Program-made: the position numbers and the translations under genes
The notes under the pieces: model-generated
The model's database searches: none
What the model was told of the DNA's origin: nothing
Seen by the model: only the letters and a program-made list of their open reading frames with translations
Shown here: piece by piece, positions 46,718-56,696 of the stretch
Numbering within the stretch: the stretch's first letter is position 1
How the letters are laid out: each line of letters begins with the position of its first letter
From: Vibrio breoganii
Lineage (GTDB): Bacteria; Pseudomonadota; Gammaproteobacteria; Enterobacterales; Vibrionaceae
Direction of reading: 5' to 3'
Length of the DNA stretch: 64,000 nt
Assembly (NCBI RefSeq): GCF_001677275.1
Contig: NZ_CP016177.1
Location: 1,550,001 to 1,614,000 of the forward strand

Positions 46718-47655
46718 GGTTAGTTTAAAGGGAAAGTAGTCGAACAAACGTCATTCTGGAAAACTCGAAGAGTTTATCCAGAATCTTGGTGAGTGCATGG
46801 CTAAGGTTTGTGTGGTCTAAGGTTCAGCTGAGACGGCGGGATATTGGAGCGCACAATACGTAGTTTTGCATGACCTAAGATTCCGGCTAAGAGCCCGCCG
46901 GAATGACGGTAATTTGGGGCCATGTTTAATTATTATCGGCATCCCAGAAATACATAAGAAATCACGTCATGCTCGAGTGCTTTTCTGGGCCAGCACACTG
47001 GTCGAGCATCTGATTTGTATCAGGTTGATCTTACTAAGTAGCGTTAATTTAAAATGCAAGTAGTCAAAAAAACGTCATTCTGGAAAACTCGGAGAGTTTA
47101 TCCAGAATCTTGGGGAGTGCATGGCTAAGGTTTGTGTGGTCTAAGGTTCAGCTGAGACAGCGGGATATTGGAGCGCACAATACGTAGTTTTGCATGACCT
47201 AAGATTCCGCTGTACCGGCAACCCGGCTAAAAGCCCGCCGGAATGACGATAATTTGGGGCCATGTTTAATTATTATCGGCATCCCAGAAATACATAAGAA
47301 ATCACGTCATGCTCGAGTGCTTTTCTGGGCCAGCACACTGGTCGAGCATCTGATTTGTATCAAATTGATCTTACTAAGTAGGGTTAGTTTAAGCGCAAGT
47401 AGTCAAAAAAAACGTCATTCTGGAAGCGACCTAGTCGCTATCCAGAAACTTGGGATGCACTATGGGTAGTTGGGTGCGATCTAAGATTCCAGCTAAAACA
47501 CTGCCGGAATGACGGTATTTTTCAGCATTGTTTGTTCTAATTGCCATCCAAGAAAGTACAGAGAACCTTAAAACACTGCCTGAATGACTTAGGAAGTCAC
47601 GTCATGCTCGAGTGCTCTTCTGGGCCAGCACACTGGTCGAGCATCTGATTTATAC
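46690..47655. repeat. Three direct repeats of about 324-340 bp carrying the cpdB 3' end
   Basis: Copies begin at 46690, 47014 and 47354 with TTTGTATCA, TTGATCTTACTAAGTAG and TTTA, the last codons and stop of cpdB. Each copy then has a CGTCATTCTGGA stem-loop, a TCCGG-type stem-loop on the other strand (TCCAG/CCGGA in the third copy), and a CGTCATGCTCGAGTG hairpin. The second copy has an extra 14-16 bases near 47210 (CTGTACCGGCAACC). The third is diverged and has a different first stem. Open frames in these copies are repeat-encoded and not genes. The remaining bases to 47760 show nothing notable. Confidence 0.95.
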
Positions 47656-47760
47656 ACCTACACAACAAAAAACGAACATCTCCGATATAAACCCTCGAAG
47701 AAATCCGTTTCATTGAACATAGCAAATACGCTACCCCCAGTAACCTAGCACCCGGTCACC

Positions 47761-49638
47761 CTACCTCTCCAACACCCTTTCAATCTCAGTCAAACTACTA
47801 GGATCATCAATCGTAGAGGGCACAACATACTGCTCACCATCGGCAATTTGACGAATCACGCGACGCAGGATTTTACCCGAACGAGTTTTAGGCAACCTAT
47901 CCACCACCAGCGCTTGATCAAAACACGCTACCGCGCCAATCTCCGCTCTAACCTTGCCAACTAACTCAGAAGCAAGAGCGGCATCTTCCACTGACACACC
48001 GTCTTTGAGCACCACCAGCCCAAGGGGTTTTTGCCCCTTAAGGTCGTCATGGATTCCCACAACCGCACATTCCGCTATAGCTGGATGTCCGCCGACCACT
48101 TCTTCCATTTCACCAGTAGATAGCCTATGCCCAGCTACATTAATCACATCATCAATACGACCCATGATAAACAGGTAGCCGTCTTCGTCCATGTAGCCAC
48201 CATCACCTGATAGGTAATACCCATCAAAATGACTCAAATACCCAGATTGGAACCTATCGTGATTGCGCCATACCGTTGGCAAGCAGCCCGGTGGTAATGG
48301 GCGTTTCAAGGTCACATAACCTTGCTGGTTAGCACTTGCTTGATCTCCCGATTCATCCAGTATTTCCACTTGATAACCCGGTACAGGAACGGTTGCCGAG
48401 CCCGGTTTCACTGGCATCATCTCAATACCCGTTAAATTCGCGGCGATCGCCCAGCCGGTTTCTGTTTGCCACCAGTGATCGATAACTGGCTTATGAGTCA
48501 TTTCAGTAACCCACTCCAGCGTAGGTGGATCTAGCCTTTCTCCTGCCATGAAGATGGTATCAAGCTTGCTAAGGTCATATTTTGCCAGCTCAACCCCTTG
48601 CGGATCTTCTTTCTTGATGGCTCTAAACGCCGTTGGCGCAGAGAATATCGCCTGAACCTGATACTCCTCGCACACTCGCCAAAATGCGCCCGGATCTGGG
48701 GTTCTTACTGGCTTGCCCTCAAATAGCAAAGTAGTACAGCCATGAATCAGCGGCGCATACACAATGTAGGAGTGTCCCACCACCCAGCCCACATCCGATG
48801 CGGCCCAAAATACTCTATCTTGGTCAATATTGTAGATACTGCTCATCGAGTACTTCATCGCGACCGCATGTCCGCCATTATCGCGAACCACGCCCTTAGG
48901 CTTACCTGTGGTGCCTGAGGTATACAAAATGTATAACGGGTCGGTGGCTTTAACGGGAACACAGTCATGAGGCTTGGCAGCACTTACCGCTGTTTGCCAA
49001 TCAAGATCTCTTTCATGCCCAAGCTCTGCCAAGGCTTGAGGACGTTGGAATACCACTACATTTGAAGGCTTCCAGCGACTGTCCATGATCGCCTTATCGA
49101 CCAAGGGCTTATACTCCAGCACCTTGTTCACTTCGATGCCACAGGAAGCGGTCAAAACCACCTTTGGTTCAGCATCCTCAATACGCACGGCTAACTCATT
49201 AGGCGCAAAACCGCCGAACACCACAGAATGAATAGCGCCGAGTCTGGCACAAGCAAGCATCGCCATTGCGGCCTCAGGGATCATTGGCATGTAAAGAACG
49301 ACTCTGTCACCCTTCTCTACCCCAAGATTGCTGAGCATGCCTGCCACTTTTGCCACCTCATCGCGAAGCTCAACATAGGAGTAGCGTTTTTTGGTGCCCG
49401 TGACTGGCGAGTCATAAATCAGCGCCGTGTTGTTGGCTCGGCCATTGGCAACGTGGTAATCCAGAGCAAGCCAACAGGTATTCAGCTCGCCGTCAGCAAA
49501 CCAGCGCTCAATGCCATTTTCATCATCAGATAAAATCTGAGTAGGAAACGTAAACCAATCTATCTGCTGAGCCTGTTCTTTCCAAAACTGCTGAGGGTTA
49601 GTCGCAGCATTGTTATATTCATCCTGATAGTTCGACAT
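47761..49638 (-). CDS. prpE: Propionyl-CoA synthetase
   Basis: PrpE activates propionate with ATP and coenzyme A, feeding the methylcitrate cycle. The 625-residue AMP-forming synthetase has the P-loop-like YTSGTTGKPKGVV, the HWWQTETGW region, and the C-terminal catalytic Lys589 in KTRSGKILRR, a known acetylation site in the family. It is the last gene of the operon prpB-C-D-E on the minus strand, 13 bases after prpD. Downstream lies the amplified repeat region. Confidence 0.95.
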   Translation of the reverse strand: MSNYQDEYNNAATNPQQFWKEQAQQIDWFTFPTQILSDDENGIERWFADGELNTCWLALDYHVANGRANNTALIYDSPVTGTKKRYSYVELRDEVAKVAGMLSNLGVEKGDRVVLYMPMIPEAAMAMLACARLGAIHSVVFGGFAPNELAVRIEDAEPKVVLTASCGIEVNKVLEYKPLVDKAIMDSRWKPSNVVVFQRPQALAELGHERDLDWQTAVSAAKPHDCVPVKATDPLYILYTSGTTGKPKGVVRDNGGHAVAMKYSMSSIYNIDQDRVFWAASDVGWVVGHSYIVYAPLIHGCTTLLFEGKPVRTPDPGAFWRVCEEYQVQAIFSAPTAFRAIKKEDPQGVELAKYDLSKLDTIFMAGERLDPPTLEWVTEMTHKPVIDHWWQTETGWAIAANLTGIEMMPVKPGSATVPVPGYQVEILDESGDQASANQQGYVTLKRPLPPGCLPTVWRNHDRFQSGYLSHFDGYYLSGDGGYMDEDGYLFIMGRIDDVINVAGHRLSTGEMEEVVGGHPAIAECAVVGIHDDLKGQKPLGLVVLKDGVSVEDAALASELVGKVRAEIGAVACFDQALVVDRLPKTRSGKILRRVIRQIADGEQYVVPSTIDDPSSLTEIERVLER

Positions 49639-49651
49639 AGCCTGTCTCCAA

Positions 49652-51103
49652 TTAGTTGATGACCAACAGATTCATGAACTCTTGAACTGGGGTTTGCTCT
49701 AAACGGTCAGCATCCTTACATAGCGCAAAGACTTTCTGACAGCTAGCTTCTGGGTAACGGGTACGCAGACTGCTCAAGAACTTCTGCTCAAGAACAGGGA
49801 TGCCTTCTTCTCTGCGGCGACGGTGACCAATTGGGTATTCAACCTCAACTTTTTGCGTTGAGCTTCCATCTTTAAAAAACACCTGAATGGCGTTGGCAAT
49901 AGATCGCTTCTCAGGGTCAAGATACTCTTGGGTATAACGAGAATCTTCTACAATACTCATCTTCGAGCGAAGCTCATCAATACGTGGATCGCCCTTATGG
50001 AAGCTATCCTCATAATGCTCTGCAATTAAGTCACCATGAATCATTGGCACAGCAATCATGTATTGCAGGCAGTGGTCTCTATCTGCAGGGTTTGCCAGCT
50101 CGCCTACCTTAGAAATAATGCGAATGGCCGACTCATGTGTGGTCACTTCAATACGCTCTATTTCATCCAAGCGATCTTTTACCTCACTGTGCAAGGTCAC
50201 CGCGGCCTCTACCGCCGTTTGAGAGTGGAACTCAGCAGGGAAAGAGATCTTGAACAGAACATTTTCCATCACGTAGCTGTTAAACGGTTGATTCACCTTA
50301 AACTGCTCACCCTTAAACAGAACATCAAAGTAACCCCAGCCTGGAGCTGACAACACGGTGGGAATACCCATCTCACCCTTCATGGTGATCATCGCAAGGC
50401 GCACTGCACGCGAGGTGGCATCACCTGCAGCCCAAGATTTACGCGAGCCTGCATTAGGCGCATGACGATAGGTACGCAGTGCTCCGCCATCCGCCCACGC
50501 ATGGGACAGCGCATCAATGACTTGGTCACGGTTACCGCCCAGCATTTTGGTCACCACAGCCGTTGATGCAACGCGCACCAAGAGTACGTGATCAAGACCA
50601 ACACGGTTAAAGCTGTTCTCTAACGCTAGAACGCCCTGTATCTCGTGCGCTTTGATCATTGCCGTTAGCACATCGCGCATGGTCAAAGGCGCTTTGCCCT
50701 CAGATATTGCTACCTGACTTAAATAATCCGCCACTGCCAAGATTGCGCCAAGGTTATCCGATGGATGCCCCCATTCAGCAGCGAGCCATGTATCGTTAAA
50801 ATCAAGCCAGCGCACAATACAGCCGATATTAAAGGCGGCAGTAATTGGGTCTAGCACATGAGAAGTACCCGGTACGCGCGCACCATTGGCAACCTGCATT
50901 CCCGGCACTACTGCGCCTAGATGCTTGGTACACTCAGGGAAGCGAAGCGCAAGCAAGCCACAGCCAATGGTATCCATTAAGCAGTTTCGCGCGGTATCGT
51001 AGGCTTCACTGGACTCAATTTCGGTGTTCATTACATAGTCGGCAATGGTCACCAACAGTTCATCAGGGGCTTGGCGCTCATTAATATCTACATTGTTACT
51101 CAT
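49652..51103 (-). CDS. prpD: 2-methylcitrate dehydratase
   Basis: PrpD dehydrates 2-methylcitrate to 2-methyl-cis-aconitate. The 483-residue protein is a complete MmgE/PrpD family member: [47 protein letters not shown] and the [14 protein letters not shown] segment. It contains no iron-sulphur cluster. Its presence means this cluster uses PrpD rather than the AcnD/PrpF pair that I recall for V. cholerae. It lies 12 bases after prpC. Confidence 0.95.
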   Translation of the reverse strand: MSNNVDINERQAPDELLVTIADYVMNTEIESSEAYDTARNCLMDTIGCGLLALRFPECTKHLGAVVPGMQVANGARVPGTSHVLDPITAAFNIGCIVRWLDFNDTWLAAEWGHPSDNLGAILAVADYLSQVAISEGKAPLTMRDVLTAMIKAHEIQGVLALENSFNRVGLDHVLLVRVASTAVVTKMLGGNRDQVIDALSHAWADGGALRTYRHAPNAGSRKSWAAGDATSRAVRLAMITMKGEMGIPTVLSAPGWGYFDVLFKGEQFKVNQPFNSYVMENVLFKISFPAEFHSQTAVEAAVTLHSEVKDRLDEIERIEVTTHESAIRIISKVGELANPADRDHCLQYMIAVPMIHGDLIAEHYEDSFHKGDPRIDELRSKMSIVEDSRYTQEYLDPEKRSIANAIQVFFKDGSSTQKVEVEYPIGHRRRREEGIPVLEQKFLSSLRTRYPEASCQKVFALCKDADRLEQTPVQEFMNLLVIN

Positions 51104-51115
51104 AATAAATTCCTT

Positions 51116-52255
51116 TTATTTACGCTTCTCAATAGGTAACCAGTCTTGATGCTCAGGGCCGGTATAATCTGCACTTGGTCTAATGATTCGGTTATTCTCA
51201 CGCTGCTCGTAAACGTGCGCCGCCCAGCCCGTCAATCGGCTTATCACAAAGATTGGCGTGAACAGCTTGGTGGGAATATCCATAAAGTGATAGGCCGAGG
51301 CATGGAAGAAATCCGCATTACAGAACAGGCCTTTCTCTCGCTTCATCACCGATTCAACACGCTCCGACACAGCATAAAGGCTGGTATCACCCACGGATTC
51401 AGACAATACCTTTGACCAATGCTTAATCAGTGCATTTCGAGGGTCTGACTCGCGATAAACCGCATGACCAAAGCCCATGATCTTGTCTTTCGCCTCTAGC
51501 ATTTGCAGGATTTTTTGCTCTGCTTCTTCCGCGCTTTTCCAGTCTTGAATCATCTCCATTGCCGCTTCATTTGCCCCGCCATGCAAAGGCCCACGCAAAG
51601 TACCAATAGCCGCCGTAATACAAGAATGAATATCGGAAAGGGTTGAGGCGCACACGCGAGCGGCAAAGGTTGAGGCATTGAATTCATGCTCTGCATACAA
51701 AATCAGCGAGCAGTGCATCACTTGCTTATGAAGTTCTGAGGGGGATTTATCCGTGAGCAGTTTTAAGAAATAACCACCAATACAAGACTCAGACTGATCT
51801 TCGGTGTCTACTCGCACGCCATCATGGCTAAAGCGATACCAGTAACAAATCATGGCCGGAAACAGCGCTAACATTCGCTCTGTGGCTTGCTGTTGCTGTG
51901 AGAAGTCTTGCTCTTGTTCAAGGTTACCCAATACCGAACAACCGGTTCGCATCACATCCATCGGGTGCGCCGTTGCCGGAATCAGCTCAAGGGCTTTCTT
52001 TAATGCATCCGGCAGACCGCGCTGCGCCACTAAGGCTGTTTTGTACTGATCAAGCTCGGTTTGGTTAGGCAGATGTCCGCGCAATAGTAGATGCGCTACC
52101 TCTTCAAATTCCGCATGCTTGGCTAAATCTGAAATATCGTACCCTCGGTAGGTAAGGCCCGTACCCGATTTACCCACGGTACATAATGACGTAACACCGG
52201 CCGATTGGCCTCGCAGTCCTGCGCCTCCAATTGGCGCGGTAGTTGTTAATGGCAT
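51116..52255 (-). CDS. prpC: 2-methylcitrate synthase
   Basis: PrpC condenses propionyl-CoA with oxaloacetate. The 379-residue citrate-synthase-family protein has GVTSLCTVGKSGTGLTYRGYDI at the start, GPLHGGANEAAMEMI and the active-site region GFGHAVYRESDPR. It is short, as expected for the methylcitrate form. ATG 52255 follows AAGGAG at five bases; an in-frame GTG lies inside that site and is rejected. It is the second gene of the operon. Confidence 0.95.
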   Translation of the reverse strand: MPLTTTAPIGGAGLRGQSAGVTSLCTVGKSGTGLTYRGYDISDLAKHAEFEEVAHLLLRGHLPNQTELDQYKTALVAQRGLPDALKKALELIPATAHPMDVMRTGCSVLGNLEQEQDFSQQQQATERMLALFPAMICYWYRFSHDGVRVDTEDQSESCIGGYFLKLLTDKSPSELHKQVMHCSLILYAEHEFNASTFAARVCASTLSDIHSCITAAIGTLRGPLHGGANEAAMEMIQDWKSAEEAEQKILQMLEAKDKIMGFGHAVYRESDPRNALIKHWSKVLSESVGDTSLYAVSERVESVMKREKGLFCNADFFHASAYHFMDIPTKLFTPIFVISRLTGWAAHVYEQRENNRIIRPSADYTGPEHQDWLPIEKRK

Positions 52256-52332
52256 AATCACTCCTTGTATCCCGTCTGCGCATTTACTGCTGTTCTATCA
52301 CTACGCGCTTCAGGCTTTTCATTAATCCGGTA

Positions 52333-53223
52333 TCACGATTGGCGAAATAGCTTATCCAGCTTGTCTTCAAAGTCGTGATAATTTAGGTAGTCGTACAGCT
52401 CCGCTCGCGTTTGCATATCCCCAAGCAGGGCTTCTTGGTTTCGTTGATCTAACAGGTGCATGTAGGTCATTTCTGCGGCTTTATTCATCGCGCGGAACGC
52501 CGACAATGGATACAGCACCATGTCCACACCCACCTCTGCTAATTCGTCGCAGTTATACAGCGGCGTTTGACCAAACTCAGTAATGTTGGCCAAGATAGGC
52601 ACTGCCCTGCCCGTTGCTGACTGCAGAGCCATAGAGAAGGCTTGATACTGACCCAATTCATTCATGGCCTCAGGGAAGATCATGTCTGCCCCCGCTTCAA
52701 CACAGGCAATGGCACGCTCAATGGCCTTGTCCATGCCCTCTACTGCCAGTGCATCGGTGCGCGCCATAATCACAAAGTCAGGGTCGATGCGCGCATCAAC
52801 GCAGGCTTTAACCCTATCCACCATCTCTTGCTGAGTAACGATTTCCTTGTTTGGACGATGACCGCAGCGCTTTTGCGCCACCTGATCTTCAATGTGCACC
52901 GCCCCTGCTCCGGCTTTTTCTACGGATTTAATGCAACGGGCGATATTGAACGCCCCGCCAAACCCGGTATCTATGTCCACCAGCAAGGGTAAGTCACAGG
53001 CATTGGTCACACGCTCCACATCCACCAGCACATCGTTAAGGTCGGTAATGCCCAAATCTGGCAACCCGTAAGAGGCGTTAGCAATACCGCCACCCGACAG
53101 ATAGATCGCTTGATGCCCTACCTGCTTTGCCATCAACGCACAATACGCATTAATGGTGCCGACGATCTGTAATGGATGGTTGTCCGCCACCGCCTGTCTA
53201 AACTTCTTTCCTTGGCTCATCAT
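52333..53223 (-). CDS. prpB: 2-methylisocitrate lyase
   Basis: PrpB splits 2-methylisocitrate to pyruvate and succinate. The 296-residue protein has the lyase signature [11 protein letters not shown] with catalytic Cys, and the metal-binding [15 protein letters not shown] and VHIEDQ. Length is typical. The first gene of the prp set, it lies 15 bases after the GntR gene, with GAGG before its ATG pair. Confidence 0.96.
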   Translation of the reverse strand: MMSQGKKFRQAVADNHPLQIVGTINAYCALMAKQVGHQAIYLSGGGIANASYGLPDLGITDLNDVLVDVERVTNACDLPLLVDIDTGFGGAFNIARCIKSVEKAGAGAVHIEDQVAQKRCGHRPNKEIVTQQEMVDRVKACVDARIDPDFVIMARTDALAVEGMDKAIERAIACVEAGADMIFPEAMNELGQYQAFSMALQSATGRAVPILANITEFGQTPLYNCDELAEVGVDMVLYPLSAFRAMNKAAEMTYMHLLDQRNQEALLGDMQTRAELYDYLNYHDFEDKLDKLFRQS

Positions 53224-53238
53224 TTTGTCCTCAATGGC

Positions 53239-53904
53239 TCAATCAATTTCAGATTCGAGTAAACGACGGCTACCAGAGATATGACGACGCATCAGTATCT
53301 CGGCCAGTTCCTCATCGCGGTTTCGAATCGCTTCTAAGATAAATTGGTGTTCTAGTAGCGCTTTGTGCGGATCGTTATGCCTTCTAGGAGACTGATAACG
53401 ATACATTCGAATTAAGTGATACAGCTCGCCGCACAACAGCTTTATCAAGTGCGAATTACGGCTGGCGTGAATGATCTGATGATGGAAATCGAAATCCCCT
53501 TGTTGCAGGGCATAGGATTCCCCATCTCGATTGGCAAGGTGATCGCCGTGCGCTTCAAGTAGCAGAGTTAATCGCTCTAGTTCTGGCTCGGTAATGTGCT
53601 TGGCGGCCAACCTTGCCGCCATGCCCTCCAACGACTCGCGAACACAATACAGCTCCACCAAGTGCTGCTTAGACACGCTAATAACTCGAGCGCCCACATG
53701 CGGGATGCGCTCAATCAGCCCTACCCCTTCTAAACGCATCAAGGCTTCACGCAATGGACCGCGGCTCACTTCAAAGCGTTTGGCGAGCTCTGGCTCTGAG
53801 ATCTTACTGCCCTCAGCCAAGTCACCACTGACCACAGCTTCAATAAGAAATTCGGTAAGATTCTCTGATTTGGTTGAGTCTTTTACTAATTGGGGAATAT
53901 TCAT
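53239..53904 (-). CDS. GntR-family (FCD domain) regulator of the prp operon
   Basis: The 221-residue protein has an N-terminal winged helix (LAEGSKISEPELAKRFEVSRGPLREALMRLEGVGLIERIPHVGARV) and a C-terminal FCD ligand-binding domain (ELYCVRESLEGMAARLAAKHI, DFDFHHQIIHASRNSHLIKL with metal-binding His). It is the first gene of the operon and replaces the sigma-54 activator PrpR of enterobacteria. Two ATTGTNNACAAT palindromes lie upstream. The ligand is probably a methylcitrate-cycle intermediate (inference). Confidence 0.9.
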   Translation of the reverse strand: MNIPQLVKDSTKSENLTEFLIEAVVSGDLAEGSKISEPELAKRFEVSRGPLREALMRLEGVGLIERIPHVGARVISVSKQHLVELYCVRESLEGMAARLAAKHITEPELERLTLLLEAHGDHLANRDGESYALQQGDFDFHHQIIHASRNSHLIKLLCGELYHLIRMYRYQSPRRHNDPHKALLEHQFILEAIRNRDEELAEILMRRHISGSRRLLESEID

Positions 53905-53915
53905 TTCCACTTCAC

Positions 53916-53927
53916 ATTGTCGACAAT
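53916..53927. promoter_or_regulatory. GntR operator candidate 1
   Basis: ATTGTCGACAAT is a perfect 12-bp palindrome 12 bases before the regulator ATG. It shares the TTGT-N2-ACAA core of many FCD-GntR sites and would block the promoter or early transcript. Confidence 0.75.
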
Positions 53928-53977
53928 CTGTAATTTATGGTTAAAAAATAGGCTCATTAATCACTAATTACAATCAA

Positions 53978-53989
53978 ATTGTTTACAAT
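53978..53989. promoter_or_regulatory. GntR operator candidate 2
   Basis: ATTGTTTACAAT has the same ATTGT/ACAAT arms as the site at 53916, 62 bases away (about six helical turns). Two sites at such spacing suit cooperative binding or looping. Confidence 0.7.
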
Positions 53990-54251
53990 ATAGACTAAAG
54001 GCTAATATGAAACGCCTTGGGCAATGCGCTAGATCACACTACTAGGTCAGGATCGTCTAGGCATTGCATGAGAGGTTTGAAGGGCCGCTTTATTGAGTAG
54101 TGGCTGCTCTGATGGGCAAAGACTGGATTGAATCCATCAACACCTTGCTTGTTAATTTTTCAAAACTTACTGAAAACTGATATATCGCAACTCAATTTGC
54201 CGTCACTAGCCTGATACTGTTGGGCTAAAGAACGAATAAGGTAGTAGAACA
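53990..54251. other. Rest of the intergenic region between the prp regulator and pepT
   Basis: Apart from the two palindromes before it, I see a half-matching CRP-like site near 54030 (TGTGATCTAGCGCATT on the minus strand). There is no gene, and no clear promoter for pepT could be picked. Confidence 0.4.
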
Positions 54252-55481
54252 ATGGACAACTTAGTTGAGCGCTTCTTGCGCTATGTAAGCTTTGATACTC
54301 AATCGAATGGTGCAAACGAGCAGTGCCCAAGCACAGAAGGACAGCGCGTTCTGGCACAGCAGATAGAAAGCGAACTGCGCGAGCTTGGCCTTAGTGATGT
54401 GATTCTCGATGACAATGGCTACATTTCGGCTCGCCTTCCATCTAATGTCGATTTTGATGTCCCAGCCATTGGCTTTGTTGCCCACATGGACACCGCCCCA
54501 GACGCTTCAGGTAAAGATGTAAAACCGCAGATTGTCGACAACTATCAAGGTGGCAAGATTGTATTGGGCGATTCAGGAGAGGTACTCACTCCGTCTCAAT
54601 ATCCTGATCTCGACAAACTGCAGGGTCAAAGCCTGATCACGACTGACGGCACAACCCTGCTAGGGGCAGACAACAAAGCAGGCATAGCCGAAATCATCAC
54701 AGCAGCGGCTTACCTTAAGGCCAACCCACAGATACAACATGGCGACATCTGCATTGGTTTCACTCCAGACGAAGAGATTGGTCGCGGTGCCAACTTATTT
54801 GATGTAGAAAGATTCGGCGCCCAGTGGGCCTACACCATAGACGGCGGCCCTGTTGGTGAACTTGAGTATGAAAACTTCAATGCGGCATCGGCAAAAGTGA
54901 TTTGTCACGGCGTTAACGTCCACCCAGGCACCGCAAAGAATAAAATGGTTAATGCCATCAACATGGCAGCGCAATTTCAATTGCTGATGCCTAGTGAAGA
55001 AACACCAGAATGCACCGAAGGCTATGAAGGCTTCTATCACCTTAATTCAATGACTGGCGCTGTGGCTAAGGCTGAGCTTTCTTACATCATCCGTGACTTT
55101 GACCGTGATGGACTAGAAAGCCGTAAAGCCTTCATGCAAGCACAAGCTGACAAGCTCAATAGCCAACTCACTAACGGACATGTTGAACTCGAGATCAGCG
55201 ATAGCTACTACAACATGCGTGAGATGGTAGAGCCGTACCCGCACATCATCGATATTGCCAAGCAAGCGATGATTGATTGCGATGTCGAGCCAAACATCAA
55301 GCCTATTCGCGGTGGCACTGACGGCGCTCGCTTATCCTTTATGGGCTTGCCGTGTCCAAACATCTTTACCGGCGGCTATAACTTCCATGGCATTCATGAG
55401 TTCGTCAGCATTGATGGCATGAAACAAGCGGTGAAGGTGATTGTTAAGATTGCAGAGAATACGGCTAAACGCCCGCAGTAG
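54252..55481 (+). CDS. pepT: Peptidase T (tripeptide aminopeptidase)
   Basis: PepT removes the N-terminal residue from tripeptides in the cytoplasm. The 409-residue M20-family enzyme has zinc ligands in [11 protein letters not shown] (His78), [13 protein letters not shown] and [11 protein letters not shown] with the catalytic Glu, and the C-terminal [27 protein letters not shown]. Length is standard. It is a single gene with a terminator at 55505. It is not linked to a potABCD operon here. Confidence 0.97.
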   Translation: MDNLVERFLRYVSFDTQSNGANEQCPSTEGQRVLAQQIESELRELGLSDVILDDNGYISARLPSNVDFDVPAIGFVAHMDTAPDASGKDVKPQIVDNYQGGKIVLGDSGEVLTPSQYPDLDKLQGQSLITTDGTTLLGADNKAGIAEIITAAAYLKANPQIQHGDICIGFTPDEEIGRGANLFDVERFGAQWAYTIDGGPVGELEYENFNAASAKVICHGVNVHPGTAKNKMVNAINMAAQFQLLMPSEETPECTEGYEGFYHLNSMTGAVAKAELSYIIRDFDRDGLESRKAFMQAQADKLNSQLTNGHVELEISDSYYNMREMVEPYPHIIDIAKQAMIDCDVEPNIKPIRGGTDGARLSFMGLPCPNIFTGGYNFHGIHEFVSIDGMKQAVKVIVKIAENTAKRPQ

Positions 55482-55504
55482 AGTGCCTATCAGGTCACAG
55501 CACT

Positions 55505-55536
55505 CAAAAGTGCCCAGTTTTTGCTGGGCACTTTTC
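55505..55536 (+). terminator. Intrinsic terminator of pepT
   Basis: CAAAAGTGCCCAG and CTGGGCACTTTTC pair around TTTTTG, followed by a short T-rich stretch. Confidence 0.9.
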
Positions 55537-55615
55537 TATGCACTGTACATAAAAGACACTCTAGGTCGCTTTTAACGCTAATCTATCTGTATTCAATCGA
55601 TAACCGCATCAGTCT

Positions 55616-56158
55616 ATGAACCACCCACTCTTAAATAAGCTCATCCATTGGCATCAGCAGGCTCACCCAGAATATGTCGGTAACAACGCGCCAAACCCCG
55701 ACTCTAAACTAAGCCTAGAGCAACTGGTCTCTCAGATACTCGTTCCCATTGAAGCGCAGCTTGGCGAAGTCACTATTTCGTATGGATTTAACAGCAGTGA
55801 GCTCAACCGTTATATACAGCGGATTAGCCCTCGCGATACTGGCCCGAAAGAAGATCAGCACGCTGCAAGTGAGCTTAACCTAGCAGGCAATAGAATCTGC
55901 ACTCGAGACGGCGCAGCCTGTGATTTGTGGGTAAAGGGCTTTGAAGACAAGATGCATTTGGTCGCGAAATTCATCACAGAGCACCTGCCCTTTGACCGTC
56001 TCTACTATTACGGTTCAGATAGACCAATACACATCAGTTTTGGCCCAGAGCACAGCCGCTACATTCAATACCGCCGTACACGTGAAGACGGTAAACGTGT
56101 ATTAGGTAAAGTGATTAAGTTCACAGAATCTGGCGATTATTTTGCAAGCTTAGATTGA
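55616..56158 (+). CDS. Uncharacterised protein, possibly M15-like hydrolase fold
   Basis: The 180-residue cytosolic protein has no signal peptide. The stretch DQHAASELNLAGN followed by AACDLWV, and later DRPIHISFGPEHSRYIQYRR, faintly recalls the SxHxxGxAxD and HxxH zinc sites of M15 peptidases. The match is incomplete, so I do not assign an enzymatic role. It lies between pepT and another uncharacterised gene, 77 bases before a 51-base leader. The gene is intact and well-coded. Confidence 0.55.
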   Translation: MNHPLLNKLIHWHQQAHPEYVGNNAPNPDSKLSLEQLVSQILVPIEAQLGEVTISYGFNSSELNRYIQRISPRDTGPKEDQHAASELNLAGNRICTRDGAACDLWVKGFEDKMHLVAKFITEHLPFDRLYYYGSDRPIHISFGPEHSRYIQYRRTREDGKRVLGKVIKFTESGDYFASLD

Positions 56159-56285
56159 GCAGTTTTCGTTCCAAAGTGGCGCGTAGTGGTAAGTATAAAA
56201 TGGAACTCTTAGGTATTATATCTATCAAATAAACATGCCTGCGAATCCGCAGTGTCATGCTTTCAGATTGATAGAGAGGTTCATT

Positions 56286-56549
56286 ATGTTTTCAGTAACG
56301 TTACTCCCAAGGGACTACAACTCTCAGCTTTGTTCGGAACTAAAGCGCACGCTATCTCAAAAGCTTCACGACTACTTCGATGCTTCTAGCGTGAAATTTT
56401 GGGAATCAAACGCAGAACAAATTATCTTCATTGAAGATGCAAAAGAAACCCCATGGGGAATTACCATCAACGCCAACAACCGCGTAGTGATTGAAGAGTT
56501 CCTAGACAATATGGACAGCCCGGTTGAGTTTGAAGTGCTAGAGGCGTAA
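56286..56549 (+). CDS. Small uncharacterised protein
   Basis: The 87-residue acidic cytoplasmic protein begins MFSVTLLPRDYNSQ. It is predicted to be mixed alpha/beta with no cysteine cluster and no membrane segment. ATG 56286 is preceded by GAGAGG at good spacing; an upstream in-frame ATG at 56235 has none. It has its own terminator. I recognise no family. Confidence 0.65.
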   Translation: MFSVTLLPRDYNSQLCSELKRTLSQKLHDYFDASSVKFWESNAEQIIFIEDAKETPWGITINANNRVVIEEFLDNMDSPVEFEVLEA

Positions 56550-56568
56550 ACGCTCATCTAGTGTTGAT

Positions 56569-56600
56569 AAAGCCAAGGTTTTAAAATGCCTTGGCTTTTT
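56569..56600 (+). terminator. Intrinsic terminator after the 87-residue protein gene
   Basis: AAAGCCAAGG and CCTTGGCTTT pair around a 10-base AT-rich loop and are followed by TT. It separates the gene from the methyltransferase-helicase operon. Confidence 0.88.
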
Positions 56601-56696
56601 AGTTTCTGGTAAATAATCTTCCAAATAACAGAGAGTTATCTCACCCTTCCCTCTCAGTATTTTGCTACCATTAGAGCACTGACTAAAGGATTGCCA

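Noticed and set aside
46866-47469. Two open frames of 65 and 71 codons downstream of cpdB
   Set aside because: They are the same frame repeated in duplicated non-coding DNA.
54020-54045. CRP site between the prp regulator and pepT
   Set aside because: Only the TGTGA half matches; the second half (GCATT) does not fit TCACA.
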